From the NCBI RefSeq assembly GCF_002218025.2, contig NZ_AP018681.1, positions 806,001 through 870,000 on the forward strand: a stretch of 64,000 bases of DNA, given 5' to 3'. A model generated the notes under the pieces. The model saw nothing but the letters and a program-made list of their open reading frames with translations. It searched no databases and was not told the DNA's origin. Below, in pieces: positions 44,996-55,273 of this stretch. A program made the translations under genes and the position numbers. Source of the stretch: Vibrio casei (GTDB lineage Bacteria; Pseudomonadota; Gammaproteobacteria; Enterobacterales; Vibrionaceae). Each line of letters opens with the position of its first letter. Position 1 is the stretch's first letter.

Positions 44996-45394
44996 TTATT
45001 TAACTTCAAGGCTATCTACATCAATAACAAGGCTATTCCAATCTTTATCCACTTCACCACGCAGGATAATGTTATCTTCCGTGGTTATGGTTCTGCCTTG
45101 CCATTTATCGTTGTCTATTTCAACGGTGATTTCTCCTGTACTATCAGAAAAAATATATTTTTCATGCCCTGATGAACTTTTTAAATGACCAGTTAAAACC
45201 ACTTTTTGATCATCACTTGCTTCTTTCGCCATCTCAACAGTTTCAATCAATTTTTTCCCTGTATAAGGGCCTTCAAAGCCACCCTGAGCCGATGGTTGTT
45301 GTGTTGTGTTAGCCGGTGAAATAACTTCTGACATCGCGATACCAGAAAAAGATAGAGCCGTAGCAAGCGTTAAAATTTTAATTGTATGTTTCAT
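44996..45394 (-). CDS. YgiW/YdeI-family OB-fold (BOF) periplasmic protein, copy 1
   Basis: 132 residues with a signal peptide (about 1-22, cleavage after AMS or nearby) and a BOF domain. It shows QGGFEGPYTGKKLIE, LTGHLKSSSGHEKYIFSDSTGEITVEIDNDKWQGRTI and LRGEVDKDWNSLVIDVDSLEVK. It is roughly half identical to copy 2. It follows the sensor kinase gene by 99 nt in the same direction. In enterobacteria ygiW adjoins qseBC, so pairing a BOF protein with a two-component system is a known theme. Confidence 0.88.
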   Translation of the reverse strand: MKHTIKILTLATALSFSGIAMSEVISPANTTQQPSAQGGFEGPYTGKKLIETVEMAKEASDDQKVVLTGHLKSSSGHEKYIFSDSTGEITVEIDNDKWQGRTITTEDNIILRGEVDKDWNSLVIDVDSLEVK

Positions 45395-45493
45395 AAATTC
45401 ACCTTTAGTTATCTAATCTGAAAAATATGTTTGGTTATTGGTACGACATTAGATTATTTGAATCAGCGTGAAGATTTTGTGAAAATTTTAACT

Positions 45494-46732
45494 CTATTTA
45501 TTCTTTAATACATGGTTTGATAAGAAATTCACCGTCGCAGAAAAAAAAGCGCCATCGGAATCAGTTGTTAATGTCCAACCCATTCGCTCACAGATTCGCT
45601 GAACGATAACCAGCCCACAGCCATAACCAGAGTTGTGTATATTATGGCCATCATGCTGATTTTTAATTGTGAGCTTTTCATTATCGAGCTGAAGAGTAAT
45701 ATCACCAATACTGTAACTAAACGCATTTTTTACTAAATTACTCACTACAATATCAATAAAACTTTGTGGTGCAATCACTAGGAACTCACCCTCTATTTTA
45801 AGGGTATAACTGGCATCTTGTTTATCAAAGTGCTGAGCCATACTTTCCAATACCCACTGAACTCGTTCAGATAATTGAGATTGACCAATATGATGTGGTT
45901 CAATACTTTCTTTTCCTAACAGCAAAAAGGCTTCGGTCAAGGTTTGCATTTGGTTAGCGGCATCCTCTAGCCGAACAATTGCTCTTTGGGCAGCTTTAGA
46001 TTGTTCTGGGATCTTTTTAAGTAAATCGGTCGAGCCTTTTATAACCATAATTGGCGTTCGCAACTCATGGGAAGAAAACCGGCTAAACTCTTGCTCCCGT
46101 TGAAAGTATTCAGAAATTTTCGCTTTACTGTCGAGTAAAGCTTGTTCAATACTGCGAGTCTCTTTATAAAAGGTATCAACATCAAAATTAGGATGTTCTG
46201 GCGACATAGCGCCAATCTTTTTTTCAATCTGAATCAAAGGTGTGGAAAGTAATCGCACGAAGTATAAGCCATAGGCCATCACTGCAATCAAAAATATCGC
46301 CCCAACTAAGAAAGTCACTAAATGTAGGTTATCTTCATAATGATCAAGATAATCATCAGCATTATCTTGATACACAACATAAAGCCAACCTATCCCTGAA
46401 GGATGGGGAGTAACTAAAAAGTGTTTATCTTCTTCGCCTAGCTGCTCTTCAAAAAAACCCGCTGAAGTATAGCTTTTCAACCAATCAGGTGTCTCTTCTT
46501 CAGACCAATAAGTATCTAACTCTTGTGGATCGGGTAATGCTGCTTTGAAGCCATATTGACGATAACTCTTCATATATTCATGAGTTTCAGTCGTCAACCT
46601 ATGTTCTAAGCTAATAACTTCTAACCTATCTTGCGCAAAGTAAATCAGCCCCCAAAACAAGGCAAACATTAAGCTGGTTAAAACAATAAAAGTTAAACGA
46701 ATTCTGACCGATAAACTGGGTATTTTAGTCAT
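45494..46732 (-). CDS. Sensor histidine kinase
   Basis: 412 residues. Two membrane helices (about 12-32 and 143-165) bracket a periplasmic sensor of about 110 residues rich in Asp and Glu (TYWSEEETPDW, DNADDYLDHYED). Then comes a cytoplasmic H-box FSRFSSHELRTPIMVIKG (His about 223). The ATPase domain has N-box NLVKNAFSYS and G2 box GYGCGLVIVQRI, but the usual DxGxG (G1) is not visible between them. The acidic sensor suggests detection of a cation or cationic peptide (inference). It overlaps the response regulator gene by 8 nt. It resembles the CarS/VprB and QseC types but I do not assign one. Confidence 0.87.
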   Translation of the reverse strand: MTKIPSLSVRIRLTFIVLTSLMFALFWGLIYFAQDRLEVISLEHRLTTETHEYMKSYRQYGFKAALPDPQELDTYWSEEETPDWLKSYTSAGFFEEQLGEEDKHFLVTPHPSGIGWLYVVYQDNADDYLDHYEDNLHLVTFLVGAIFLIAVMAYGLYFVRLLSTPLIQIEKKIGAMSPEHPNFDVDTFYKETRSIEQALLDSKAKISEYFQREQEFSRFSSHELRTPIMVIKGSTDLLKKIPEQSKAAQRAIVRLEDAANQMQTLTEAFLLLGKESIEPHHIGQSQLSERVQWVLESMAQHFDKQDASYTLKIEGEFLVIAPQSFIDIVVSNLVKNAFSYSIGDITLQLDNEKLTIKNQHDGHNIHNSGYGCGLVIVQRICERMGWTLTTDSDGAFFSATVNFLSNHVLKNK

Positions 46733-47396
46733 CTTTTAAACGATACCCTTGACTATGTAACGTTTCTAAACGTGATGTTTCAAACCCTTTATCTAATGCA
46801 CTTCTTAGCCCGTAGATATGGCTTCTCAATGAATCACTAGATGGGCTATCTTCTCCCCACACTTCTAAAATAACGGCCTCTTTACTTACAATGGCAGGTG
46901 CATTTTTCAATAACAACTTAAAAATGATACGTTGAATTTTACTCAATTTAATGACGTGGTTAGCCCTTATCACCTCATTGGTTTGTAAGTTCATAGAAAG
47001 ATCAGCAAACGTTAACTGACCGACATCAATTCTAGGTCCTCGTTTATGTAAAGCGTGTAAACGCAAACACAATTCTTGCATAGCGAATGGTTTATTTAGA
47101 AAATCATCACCACCAGAATGAAAGGCTTGAATTTTATCGTCCAAGGTATCTTTTGCAGTTAAAAAAAGAATGGGCCTGTTACAGTGCAATTCATCACGTA
47201 AAGTTTTTACGGCGGTAATTCCATCCATTTTAGGCATCATGATATCCATGACAATGACATCATAATGATTGTCATGGATAAGCTTTATTGCACTTTCACC
47301 ATTATACGCGCAATCAGCTACAATACCTTCTAGCTCAAGATAGTCCATGATCGTCTCCACCACGCTATGGGTATCATCAACTATTAATACTCGCAT
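46725..47396 (-). CDS. OmpR-family response regulator
   Basis: 223 residues. Receiver domain (1-115) with acidic pocket VDDTHS and phospho-acceptor Asp in VIVMDIMMPKMDG (about 51), Thr in FLTAKD and Lys in NKPFAMQEL. C-terminal winged helix (about 125-222) with SKIQRIIFKLLLKN and the wing LRSHIYGLRSALDK...SQGYRL. It acts with the sensor kinase encoded immediately downstream, overlapping by 8 nt. The likely targets include the two YgiW-like genes further downstream (inference from position). Confidence 0.92.
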   Translation of the reverse strand: MRVLIVDDTHSVVETIMDYLELEGIVADCAYNGESAIKLIHDNHYDVIVMDIMMPKMDGITAVKTLRDELHCNRPILFLTAKDTLDDKIQAFHSGGDDFLNKPFAMQELCLRLHALHKRGPRIDVGQLTFADLSMNLQTNEVIRANHVIKLSKIQRIIFKLLLKNAPAIVSKEAVILEVWGEDSPSSDSLRSHIYGLRSALDKGFETSRLETLHSQGYRLKDD

Positions 47397-47463
47397 AAAC
47401 CACCTTTATTGTTTCATCTTTCATTTCAGAAAAACCAAGATACTTAAAAAAAAAAGCAATAAC

Positions 47464-48537
47464 TCAAGCCGTTTTTTTACTCTCTCCTAGCCAGATAGTG
47501 AAAACACCCCACCACAATGCTAATACTACCGCTCCTAAGAAAAGCCCAATAATGCCAGCAAACATCATCCCCCCTAACGAGCCAATCACAACCACTGGCA
47601 TAGGTACCATCGAACCTCTCCCCATTAGAAGAGGTTTCAGCACATTGTCAGACAAACCAGCAAGCAATCCCCATATAACAAAAATAATAAATGAGGTGGT
47701 ATCTGCCGTGAAGTACATATAAGCAAAAAGTGGAATTAGCGGCAAAATCGCGGGCAACTGAGCAATACACAGCACCAAAATAACTAAGCTAATTAACCCT
47801 GCGGCTGGAATATGAAAGGTAAATAAAGCTGCACTAATAATCGCGCTTTGAATAAACGCAACGCCAATTACGCCAACGAGAACACTGCGTATAATACTCG
47901 ACAACATTCCTGCCCATTGAGTGCCATGATCTCCAGCACTTCGTTCAAAAACCTGAATCACCACTTTCGAAATAGGATCACTTGCTGCCATGAAAATCCC
48001 CGCAATCACAAGAGATAATAGAAACATGATTAAGCTTCCTAGCCCGCTACCAAAGGTTGATAATAATTGGGTTAAAACCCCTTTAATTTGAGGAAGAAAT
48101 TGAATAACCAACTCTTTGATATGGAGTGATAGGTAAGTTAAACCATCAAATATACGCTCTCCGACTAAGGGTAAGTCTTTTATTGCTTCATTGGGAGACC
48201 AGTTTTTAAGCTCTCCTGATGTTGCCATATTCGTAAGAAACATCAAACCGTCATAGATAGACGTTGAAATCATCGCAAAAGGTATCACAAGAATGAAAAT
48301 ACTGAGTAATGTCACAATAGACGATGCAACAGAACGATTCCCTTTAATGCGATCACTCAATCGATTCACAACAGGATTTAGCGCAACCGCGATAATCGCT
48401 CCCCAAAGTACCGGCAAAATAAATGGTTGAACGATATGATAGGTCCCCCATACCAAAATAAAAATCAAACCAATACGTACGGCCGACTCAACCATATTAT
48501 TCACAAATATACGTGAGGCTTCATCAATGGATTTCAT
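47464..48537 (-). CDS. AI-2E family transporter (PerM/YdiK/TqsA-like)
   Basis: 357 residues, polytopic membrane protein of the AI-2 exporter superfamily. It has about seven helices, with IGLIFILVWGTYHIVQPFILPVLWGAIIAVAL near the start and LLAGLSDNVLKPLLMGRGSMVPMPVVVIGSLGG near the C-terminus, the most conserved part. Members export small molecules, including autoinducer-2 or sodium. The cargo here is unknown. It is in the same direction as the two-component genes but upstream of them by 67 nt, so it could be in the same transcript. Confidence 0.87.
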   Translation of the reverse strand: MKSIDEASRIFVNNMVESAVRIGLIFILVWGTYHIVQPFILPVLWGAIIAVALNPVVNRLSDRIKGNRSVASSIVTLLSIFILVIPFAMISTSIYDGLMFLTNMATSGELKNWSPNEAIKDLPLVGERIFDGLTYLSLHIKELVIQFLPQIKGVLTQLLSTFGSGLGSLIMFLLSLVIAGIFMAASDPISKVVIQVFERSAGDHGTQWAGMLSSIIRSVLVGVIGVAFIQSAIISAALFTFHIPAAGLISLVILVLCIAQLPAILPLIPLFAYMYFTADTTSFIIFVIWGLLAGLSDNVLKPLLMGRGSMVPMPVVVIGSLGGMMFAGIIGLFLGAVVLALWWGVFTIWLGESKKTA

Positions 48538-48820
48538 AAATAAACATTCCTTGTAGGAGGATACAGTAACTCATTAAAATATAGGATATTCTACTCTTTA
48601 ACGCACCCGATGGTATTTATTTCATTATCAATACATTCTTAATTGTTGCTTACCATACGTCGCCTTAGTAAGAACATTGTGCTTATTTTATGTGCCGCAA
48701 GGTAATTCAAAATATTGAGATACCATCCCACTTTTCACACTAACAAATTAATACATATTTCGATAAGCTGCCGTTTAAAAAGAGTCTATACCCATATATA
48801 TATCAAAAGAGAATCGCAAA

Positions 48821-49387
48821 ATGCCAATAAAAAGTGAAAAACAAAAAATGCTATCGGGTGAGCTATTTAATCCTAGCGATTCACAACTTTCTGATGAGCG
48901 GAATCGTACCAAAAAACTGTGCTTCCAACTTAATCAAACTTGCCCTACTAAAATAGAATTACGTAGAGCCATTATTCAAGAAATAATGCAAAGTGAGAGT
49001 GGTGGTTATATCGAATCGCCTTTCAACTGTGACTATGGCTATAACATTAAAGCTGGCAAGAATTTATACATTAATCATGGTTGTACTATTTTAGATGGAA
49101 ACCAAATCAATATTGGTGATAACTGCCTTATTGCGCCCGGAGTGGTCATTGCAACAGTGAACCATCCACATGATCCGACAATTCGGGCTACGTGGTTAGA
49201 ATACGCTTTGCCTATTAATATTGGAAATGACGTATGGATAGGTGCAAATGCAACCATTTGTCCAGGCGTCACCATCGGGAGCAATTGTATTGTGGCAGCG
49301 GGAAGTCTTGTGAATAACGATTTACCCGCCAACACAGTATGCGGGGGCGTGCCAGCGAAAGTATTAAAAAATAATCCCCCGCAATAA
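48821..49387 (+). CDS. Sugar O-acetyltransferase (maltose/galactoside acetyltransferase-like)
   Basis: 188 residues with a left-handed parallel beta-helix of hexapeptide repeats (about 70-180). It has the N-terminal maltose-acetyltransferase segment (KSEKQKMLSGELFNPSDSQL), catalytic His in VNHPHD (about 113), and NDVWIGANATICPGVTIGSNCIVAAGS. It transfers acetyl from acetyl-CoA to sugar hydroxyls, probably for detoxification or export of non-metabolised sugars. It stands alone and is convergent with sotB, itself a sugar efflux permease; the two roles would complement each other. Confidence 0.9.
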   Translation: MPIKSEKQKMLSGELFNPSDSQLSDERNRTKKLCFQLNQTCPTKIELRRAIIQEIMQSESGGYIESPFNCDYGYNIKAGKNLYINHGCTILDGNQINIGDNCLIAPGVVIATVNHPHDPTIRATWLEYALPINIGNDVWIGANATICPGVTIGSNCIVAAGSLVNNDLPANTVCGGVPAKVLKNNPPQ

Positions 49388-49406
49388 TAAAAATTTAATG
49401 TCGTAA

Positions 49407-49450
49407 AAAGCCACGTAAACGTTTATCGATACGCTTATGTGGCTTTAAAG
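49407..49450. terminator. Bidirectional terminator between the acetyltransferase gene and sotB
   Basis: AAAGCCAC(G)TAA (49407-49418) and TTA(T)GTGGCTTT (49435-49446) form an 11- of 12-bp stem between convergent genes. Confidence 0.8.
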
Positions 49451-49460
49451 TCACTGGGAT

Positions 49461-50651
49461 TTATTTTCGCAATGTCGGATAACGATACAGTAAAGCCACA
49501 ATCAGCGCCAAGCCAAAAACAGCCACTAATGAAGCAGCATAACCAACGTTCGGTAAAGACCAAGCAAGAATAACTTGGCTACCAATTAACGCACCAGCGC
49601 CTATACCCAAGTTAATAATGCCCGAGAACATCGACATAATAACTTCAAAGGCATCATTATCGATATTAAAAACTTTGACTTGCATGGTCAGCACCACCAG
49701 CATTAACGCCACGCCCCACACCACCATGACTATGGACAATAACATTGGGCTATGAATCACAGTCAATAACAACAGCAAGCTGAACAACATACTTCCTGTA
49801 CCTAATAGCAATAAATGCGTATTCTTTGTTTCACCCCAATAACTGAACATCATGCTACCAATAATGCCAGCACCACCAAATAACAACAAAATAAAGGTTG
49901 TGAAATACGCCGTCGAAGAACCAACATCACGTAAGAAAGGTTCGATGTAGCTGTAGGCTGTATAATGTGCAGTAAACATCAAGAACGTAAACGCATAAGC
50001 GCCAATTAGTATGGGATTTTTCAATAAGCGTGGTAATTTTTTCAAGGAACCATTTGATAAGCTTGGTAAAGTTGGCAAGATACGCCATAAAATCACCATC
50101 AACGCTAATGCCGTCATCCCAATAACAGCAAAGGTCACACGCCAACCAAACCATTGGTCAATTAATCGACCAAGCGGTACACCTAGTACCATTGCCAGAG
50201 AGGTTCCCGTGGCTAGCACGCTCAACGCTAGTGTTTTTTTACCTGCAGGGGCAACTCGAATTGCAATAGAGGCGGTTATTGACCAGAAAATAGCGTGCGC
50301 CAACGCGATACCTATCCTGCTGATCATCAAAACTGTATAGCTCCATGCAATCACCGAAAGCACATGGCTCACCACAAACACAGTGAAAACACCAAGTAAT
50401 AAGGTCTTACGTTCTATACGCCCAGTAAGTAACATTAAAGGCAGCGACAAACCAGCCACAACCCATGCATAGATGGTGATCATCCAACCAGCTTGAGCCG
50501 TCGAAATGGAAAAGCTTTGCGCAATATCCGATAAAATTCCAACTGGAACAAATTCGGTCGTGTTAAAAATAAAGGCACTGATCCCCATAGCAAAAACCCG
50601 AAGGTATTGAATGCGACGTGAGGTCATTTCAGCTTGAATAGGTTGAGTCAT
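49461..50651 (-). CDS. sotB: SotB-like sugar efflux MFS transporter
   Basis: 396 residues with 12 hydrophobic helices, identical in length to E. coli SotB (YdeA). It matches it closely at AFIFNTTEFVPVGILSDIAQSF, AHAIFWSITASIAIRVAPAGKK, GTSLAMVLGVPLGR and AHYTAYSYIEPF. SotB exports arabinose and IPTG-like sugars with protons. It stands alone, with its own terminator shared with the acetyltransferase gene. Arabinose occurs in pectin side chains, but no arabinose genes are in the window. Confidence 0.92.
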   Translation of the reverse strand: MTQPIQAEMTSRRIQYLRVFAMGISAFIFNTTEFVPVGILSDIAQSFSISTAQAGWMITIYAWVVAGLSLPLMLLTGRIERKTLLLGVFTVFVVSHVLSVIAWSYTVLMISRIGIALAHAIFWSITASIAIRVAPAGKKTLALSVLATGTSLAMVLGVPLGRLIDQWFGWRVTFAVIGMTALALMVILWRILPTLPSLSNGSLKKLPRLLKNPILIGAYAFTFLMFTAHYTAYSYIEPFLRDVGSSTAYFTTFILLLFGGAGIIGSMMFSYWGETKNTHLLLLGTGSMLFSLLLLLTVIHSPMLLSIVMVVWGVALMLVVLTMQVKVFNIDNDAFEVIMSMFSGIINLGIGAGALIGSQVILAWSLPNVGYAASLVAVFGLALIVALLYRYPTLRK

Positions 50652-50801
50652 TACAAAGGGAGCTCAAAAATGTGTTTTAAATCACATTATCTGCTCAATT
50701 GTTGCCATATGGAAACATTTTATTTGATTTTTTTAAGAAAATAATTTGAATTGTCATTAACCTTTCATATCGAAATAACTCACCTAAATAATTGCCCGAA
50801 T

Positions 50802-50836
50802 AAAAAAGCCACATTTTGAATTCAAAATGTGACTTT
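50802..50836 (-). terminator. Terminator of the torYZ-type operon
   Basis: A perfect 22-bp palindrome (50810-50831, half site CACATTTTGAA) is followed on the minus strand by GCTTTTTTATT. Confidence 0.9.
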
Positions 50837-50885
50837 GATTAAGTAGCAATTAAATAAACCAATTAAACAAAAAGCCTAATAACGT

Positions 50886-53366
50886 TTATGCACCTTTAGG
50901 TGGCTCAAAAGCTTGAGTTTCAAGCGTATCACCTATCCATTTTTCGACTTTAACCAGTGCTGAGTTTGCCGCACAGCCATTGGCTAAACGAGAGGTAGGA
51001 ATATCCAAAGTTAATACGTTTGGCCCACCGTTGCGGCAAATACCGGTTTCAGGATCAAAATCTGGCCATGCACCTTCGTGGATACACACTGAACCTTGCT
51101 TGATGCGATCAGTCACATCAGCGCCAGCTAATACTTGGCCACGTTGGTTAAACACACGAACCACATCACCCGTTTTAATGCCACGTTTTGCCGCATCATC
51201 TTTGTGAATCATGACTGGTTCTTTGCCTGCAATCGCATACTTTTTACGAACATCAGCATAGTTAAACTGACTGTGTAAGCGATAAGCAGAGTGCGCGGTC
51301 ATTAATTGCAACTCACCATCTTTAGCAGAACCTGTGTATTCCGTTGGTTCTAACCATGTTGGGTGAGCGGGACAATCTGGCAAATTATAGCTCGCGAGTG
51401 TTTTTGAATAGATCTCAATTTTACCACTTGGCGTACCAAGAGGGTTCATTGTTGGATCTTCTCTAAAGTCAGCGTAACGTACAAATTTAGCGTTCTTTTC
51501 ATTCCACTTCATTTCAATGTACTGGTTTTCTTTCCAGAAATAAGTGAAATTAGGCATAGCCACACGAGAGTTACGCCCCCCTTTTTGTGCAATTTGATAG
51601 AAATGATTCAGCCATTCCATCTCATCACGACCTTCGGTGTAAACATCACGACCACCTTTAAATAGGTGCTCTGATAAATCACCAAAGACGTCAAAATCAC
51701 TCTTAGACTCATATTGAGACTCTACCGCTTTTTTCATCGGTGATAAGAATTGACTGCTGTAATCGCCAACCATCGTCAAGTCATTACGTTCAAAGCTACT
51801 GTTAATCGGTAATACAATATCCGCATGCTTAGCAGCGGCTGTCCAGTAAATTTCAGAGACAACAGAAAGCTCAAGTTTTTGCCATGCTCGCGCTAAACGG
51901 TTGGTATCTTGATGATGAGTAAAGTTACCACCACCACACCACCAAACCATCTTGATGTCAGGATAAGTTAGTGTATGACCGTTGTGTTGATACTGCATAC
52001 CTGGATTTTCTAACGCTTCAGTAATACGAGCAACAGGCAAAGCATTAACAACGCCCTCGCCATTATTCAACCAAGAGCTAGTGTCACCACCCGTTGTTGC
52101 ACCAGCATTAATGCTTGATGAAATAGAAGGTAGGATACCTGCATCACGGGCAGGGTTACCGCCGTTTGAATAGTGGTAAGAGAAGCCGAAACCACCACCT
52201 GGCAAACCAATTTGTCCAAGCATTGCAGCTAGAGTCACGATCATCCAGTGGCGTTGCTCACCAAATTGTTGACGTTGCATACCCCAACCGGCCATTAACA
52301 TGGTGCGATTTTTAGAGAATACTTCCGCTAACACTTCGATTTGTTTTGCTGGAACGCCAGTAATTTTTTCTGCCCATGCAGAATCTTTTACTACGCCATC
52401 TGTTTTACCCAACAAGTAATCATTGAATTTATCAAAGCCGTGAGTGTATTTTTCGATAAACTCAGCATCATGCTTACCGTTTTTCACTAAGGTATGTGCA
52501 ATACCCATAGCTAATGCCACATCGGTCATTGGATGCGGAGCAATCCACTGCGCATTATCACCAAAAAACTCAATCGTTTCTGAACGAATCGGATCAATTG
52601 CAATGACCGTCTTACCTGATTTTTTCAACTGATGGAAAAACTCAAGGCCTTGACCATCCGCTGCTGTCCAAGCAATCTCAAGTGTGTTGATTGGGTTCAT
52701 CCCCCAAAGAACAACCACATCAGAATGCTCCATAACGACAGGATAAGTCGTTTGTTGCTCATAAACTTCAATAGAACCCACAACATACGGCATGATAACT
52801 TGCGCAGCACCAGTCGAGTAGTCACCTAGAGAGCCAACATAACCACCAGCAAGTCCCATATAACGCTGTAGCAAAGTACGAGCATCATGCAGTGCACCAC
52901 TTGAGTGCCAGCCATATGAACCCGCATAAATACCTTCTGCGCCGTAGGTTTTACGGATGCGAGAATGTTGTTCATTCACTAGTTTGTATGCTTCTTCCCA
53001 AGAAACACGGACATAGTCATCTTTACCACGAACACCTTGCGGGTTTGATGGATTCGCTAAATAGCCTTTACGCACCATCGGATACTTAATACGAGCTCTT
53101 GTATGAACTTGTGATGGACCCGTTTGTTGTAAATGGTTTTCTACAGTCTGAGGAAGAGCATTAGTTGTGTTAACTAATTTTCCATCTTTCACTTCTGCAA
53201 GTAAAATCCCCATGCGTCCTGCGGTCAAAACTTTACCGTCAGTACGACCAATTTTTGGTTCTGACGCAAACACAGGCATAGGTTGAATTGATGCAATCGC
53301 CAACGCACCAGCTGTAGCACCTGAGCCTTTTAAAAATCTACGGCGTGAAATACCAGTCATGTCCAC
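50886..53366 (-). CDS. torZ: Periplasmic molybdoenzyme: TMAO / biotin sulphoxide reductase (TorZ-like)
   Basis: 826 residues, DMSO-reductase family. Twin-arginine signal ISRRRFLKG (about 6-14) with cleavage near residue 34, so it is exported folded. The Mo-ligand Ser is in [14 protein letters not shown] (about 180-195). Long segments ([42 protein letters not shown]) match my memory of E. coli TorZ better than TorA. It reduces TMAO and other N- or S-oxides using electrons from the pentahaem cytochrome encoded 3 nt upstream. Vibrio copies are often annotated torA, so the name is a matter of convention. No torD chaperone or torSTR genes are in the window. Confidence 0.88.
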   Translation of the reverse strand: MDMTGISRRRFLKGSGATAGALAIASIQPMPVFASEPKIGRTDGKVLTAGRMGILLAEVKDGKLVNTTNALPQTVENHLQQTGPSQVHTRARIKYPMVRKGYLANPSNPQGVRGKDDYVRVSWEEAYKLVNEQHSRIRKTYGAEGIYAGSYGWHSSGALHDARTLLQRYMGLAGGYVGSLGDYSTGAAQVIMPYVVGSIEVYEQQTTYPVVMEHSDVVVLWGMNPINTLEIAWTAADGQGLEFFHQLKKSGKTVIAIDPIRSETIEFFGDNAQWIAPHPMTDVALAMGIAHTLVKNGKHDAEFIEKYTHGFDKFNDYLLGKTDGVVKDSAWAEKITGVPAKQIEVLAEVFSKNRTMLMAGWGMQRQQFGEQRHWMIVTLAAMLGQIGLPGGGFGFSYHYSNGGNPARDAGILPSISSSINAGATTGGDTSSWLNNGEGVVNALPVARITEALENPGMQYQHNGHTLTYPDIKMVWWCGGGNFTHHQDTNRLARAWQKLELSVVSEIYWTAAAKHADIVLPINSSFERNDLTMVGDYSSQFLSPMKKAVESQYESKSDFDVFGDLSEHLFKGGRDVYTEGRDEMEWLNHFYQIAQKGGRNSRVAMPNFTYFWKENQYIEMKWNEKNAKFVRYADFREDPTMNPLGTPSGKIEIYSKTLASYNLPDCPAHPTWLEPTEYTGSAKDGELQLMTAHSAYRLHSQFNYADVRKKYAIAGKEPVMIHKDDAAKRGIKTGDVVRVFNQRGQVLAGADVTDRIKQGSVCIHEGAWPDFDPETGICRNGGPNVLTLDIPTSRLANGCAANSALVKVEKWIGDTLETQAFEPPKGA

Positions 53367-53369
53367 TCC

Positions 53370-54467
53370 TTATTCTTGTTCTTTAACAACGTCTTTCGCG
53401 TTGTTCTGTAAAAACTTAGTGAGAATCTCAAGATTTAAATCTGAGATATCCGTACGACTACCCATGCTTTTCGCAACAGGGCCCCAAGCATTCACAGTAA
53501 AGTGATTTGGTGGGATCTTCGCATGACAAGTAGAACAATACGTGGCATCTAGCTTCTCACCGTATTCCCAAAGTGATTTATTAGAATCAACCACAGGAGC
53601 TGTGATGTCACCGGTTAAGCTAGCTGTACGCCATTCATTGCCGTATTCATCGGTAGATGGTTCGCCTAGTTTCAAGGCTTTTTGACCATTTTCTGTTAAT
53701 GAAGCAAGAATTGAGCGCTTGCCATTACCTAGATAGATAACAGATTCAGCACCTTTCATTTGGTAACCAGAAACCGTTACTGTTCTCTTATCACCATCGG
53801 TTTTCACAACATCTAATTCAACCGTAGGGTTGATCGTTGCCAACTCACCCATTTTGATAAAATCAAGTGGGTATACATGCTTAGCATTATCTGGAGTCGA
53901 TTTCGCTAAATCGTATAAATGGTCGAAAGCTGAAGTATCCAGTTTCATTTGTGGCGCCATATGTGCCACGCCTTTGTGACAATCAATACACGTTTGGCCA
54001 TCCTTTTGCGCAGAGATATGCATCTCACGTGCACCTTTAGGTTGCTCGTATAACTCCATGGCATTGAAACTGTGACATGAACGACAAGTCGCAGAGTCAT
54101 TGGCTTTTAATTGATCCCAAACGGTTTGCGCCATTTCTAAACGGTGCTCTTCGTATTTTTCTTCCGTATCAATTTTACCGGTGACAAATTCGTGATAGAT
54201 ATCTTTCGATGCACGAATTTTGGTCCAAAGGTAGTCAACCGTGTTGTGGGTTGGAATATGACAATCGGCACATTCGGCTCTTACACCTTTGCTATTACTG
54301 AAGTGGACTGAACCTTGATACTCATGAAGGGGTTTTTCCATAGTATGGCAAGAGACACAAAATTCAGTGGTTGAAGTGGCGTGAAGTACCGCCTGGGAGC
54401 CCCCAAACGTAATCCACCCAATTACCACACCGATTAAAACGATGATGGCAATATATCTTTTTTTCAT
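53370..54467 (-). CDS. torY: Pentahaem c-type cytochrome (TorY/TorC-like)
   Basis: 365 residues. An N-terminal membrane anchor (about 5-24) is followed by a NapC/NirT domain with four CXXCH haem sites (CVSCH about 38, CADCH about 67, CRSCH about 132, CIDCH about 159). A C-terminal mono-haem domain has CSTCH (about 309). That gives five haems, as in TorY and TorC. It takes electrons from menaquinol and passes them to the periplasmic reductase encoded directly downstream (3-nt gap). The text (ECADCHIPTH, ASKDIYHEFVTGKID, NDSATCRSCHSFNAM) is closest to TorY as I remember it. Confidence 0.9.
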   Translation of the reverse strand: MKKRYIAIIVLIGVVIGWITFGGSQAVLHATSTTEFCVSCHTMEKPLHEYQGSVHFSNSKGVRAECADCHIPTHNTVDYLWTKIRASKDIYHEFVTGKIDTEEKYEEHRLEMAQTVWDQLKANDSATCRSCHSFNAMELYEQPKGAREMHISAQKDGQTCIDCHKGVAHMAPQMKLDTSAFDHLYDLAKSTPDNAKHVYPLDFIKMGELATINPTVELDVVKTDGDKRTVTVSGYQMKGAESVIYLGNGKRSILASLTENGQKALKLGEPSTDEYGNEWRTASLTGDITAPVVDSNKSLWEYGEKLDATYCSTCHAKIPPNHFTVNAWGPVAKSMGSRTDISDLNLEILTKFLQNNAKDVVKEQE

Positions 54468-54749
54468 GGTTATTTTCCTTATGTGCCCACAAGCTAATTT
54501 TTATTTATTGGCAATTACTACTTAAGGATAGGTTCTGAAATGTAACAACAACAAATGATCTATTAAAAATTAATGATTAATATGCAGCGTTTTTCATTCT
54601 AATAAGTGACATCACAGTCATAAAACTACCCATTAAGAGGTACAGTAGTTGATATCCATGACGAAAACATTATTTTTAATCAAAAAACGAAGAAATAAAA
54701 ATAAATCAAGGAAGTATAGGAAGGAAGCCCTGGCCGAGACTGAATAATA

Positions 54750-55211
54750 TTACGCCGACTTTTCACGCTTAGGCTGTTTCAGAATAAAAATCATATAACC
54801 TACAACGAGCAGGTTAATCACTAATGCCCCAACCGTGATAAGATCTACTTTTTGTATCAATTCATACAATTCAAATGGAATGTAAATCGCGCCACTGAGT
54901 AACGCGAACCATTCCGTCCAACGCTTTTCTAGCCATAATCCATAGGCTTCAATAAAGCGAATCACACTGTAAAGTAATATCCCTACGGTGAGCAGGTTAA
55001 TATTTTTCGGCGTTATAGCTCCTATCTTTTCAACCAACATATGAGGGTAATAACTGGCAGGATTTAAGTGACAATGGCGAATCAAATCGATCACTATTTG
55101 CTTTGCGTCATGGCTGAATAATGTATAAATTCCAAATCCGATCAGCACCGCTAAAATACCTTTTGACGCTTCCAACGTGGCAATCACTCTTAAACCCACT
55201 TGTTGAGACAT
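54750..55211 (-). CDS. DUF2127 family membrane protein
   Basis: 153 residues with about four hydrophobic segments (GILAVLIGFGIYTLF, INLLTVGILLYSVIRFIEAYGLW, EWFALLSGAIYIPFEL, VGALVINLLVVGYMIFIL). RVIATLEASKGILAV at the start and GLWLEKRWTEWFALLSGAIYIPFE are typical of DUF2127. Function is unknown for the family. It starts 62 nt after the yhhY-like gene and may be co-transcribed with it. A 282-bp AT-rich gap separates it from torY. Confidence 0.85.
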   Translation of the reverse strand: MSQQVGLRVIATLEASKGILAVLIGFGIYTLFSHDAKQIVIDLIRHCHLNPASYYPHMLVEKIGAITPKNINLLTVGILLYSVIRFIEAYGLWLEKRWTEWFALLSGAIYIPFELYELIQKVDLITVGALVINLLVVGYMIFILKQPKREKSA

Positions 55212-55273
55212 TCATGTTCCTTAAACGTAATGAGGTAAATGCTTTTCTGTATTAGATATTGCCTTTTGATGGC

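Noticed and set aside
54468-54749. Possible small torE-like gene before torY
   Set aside because: No short reading frame with a membrane helix and a ribosome-binding site was found in this AT-rich gap.
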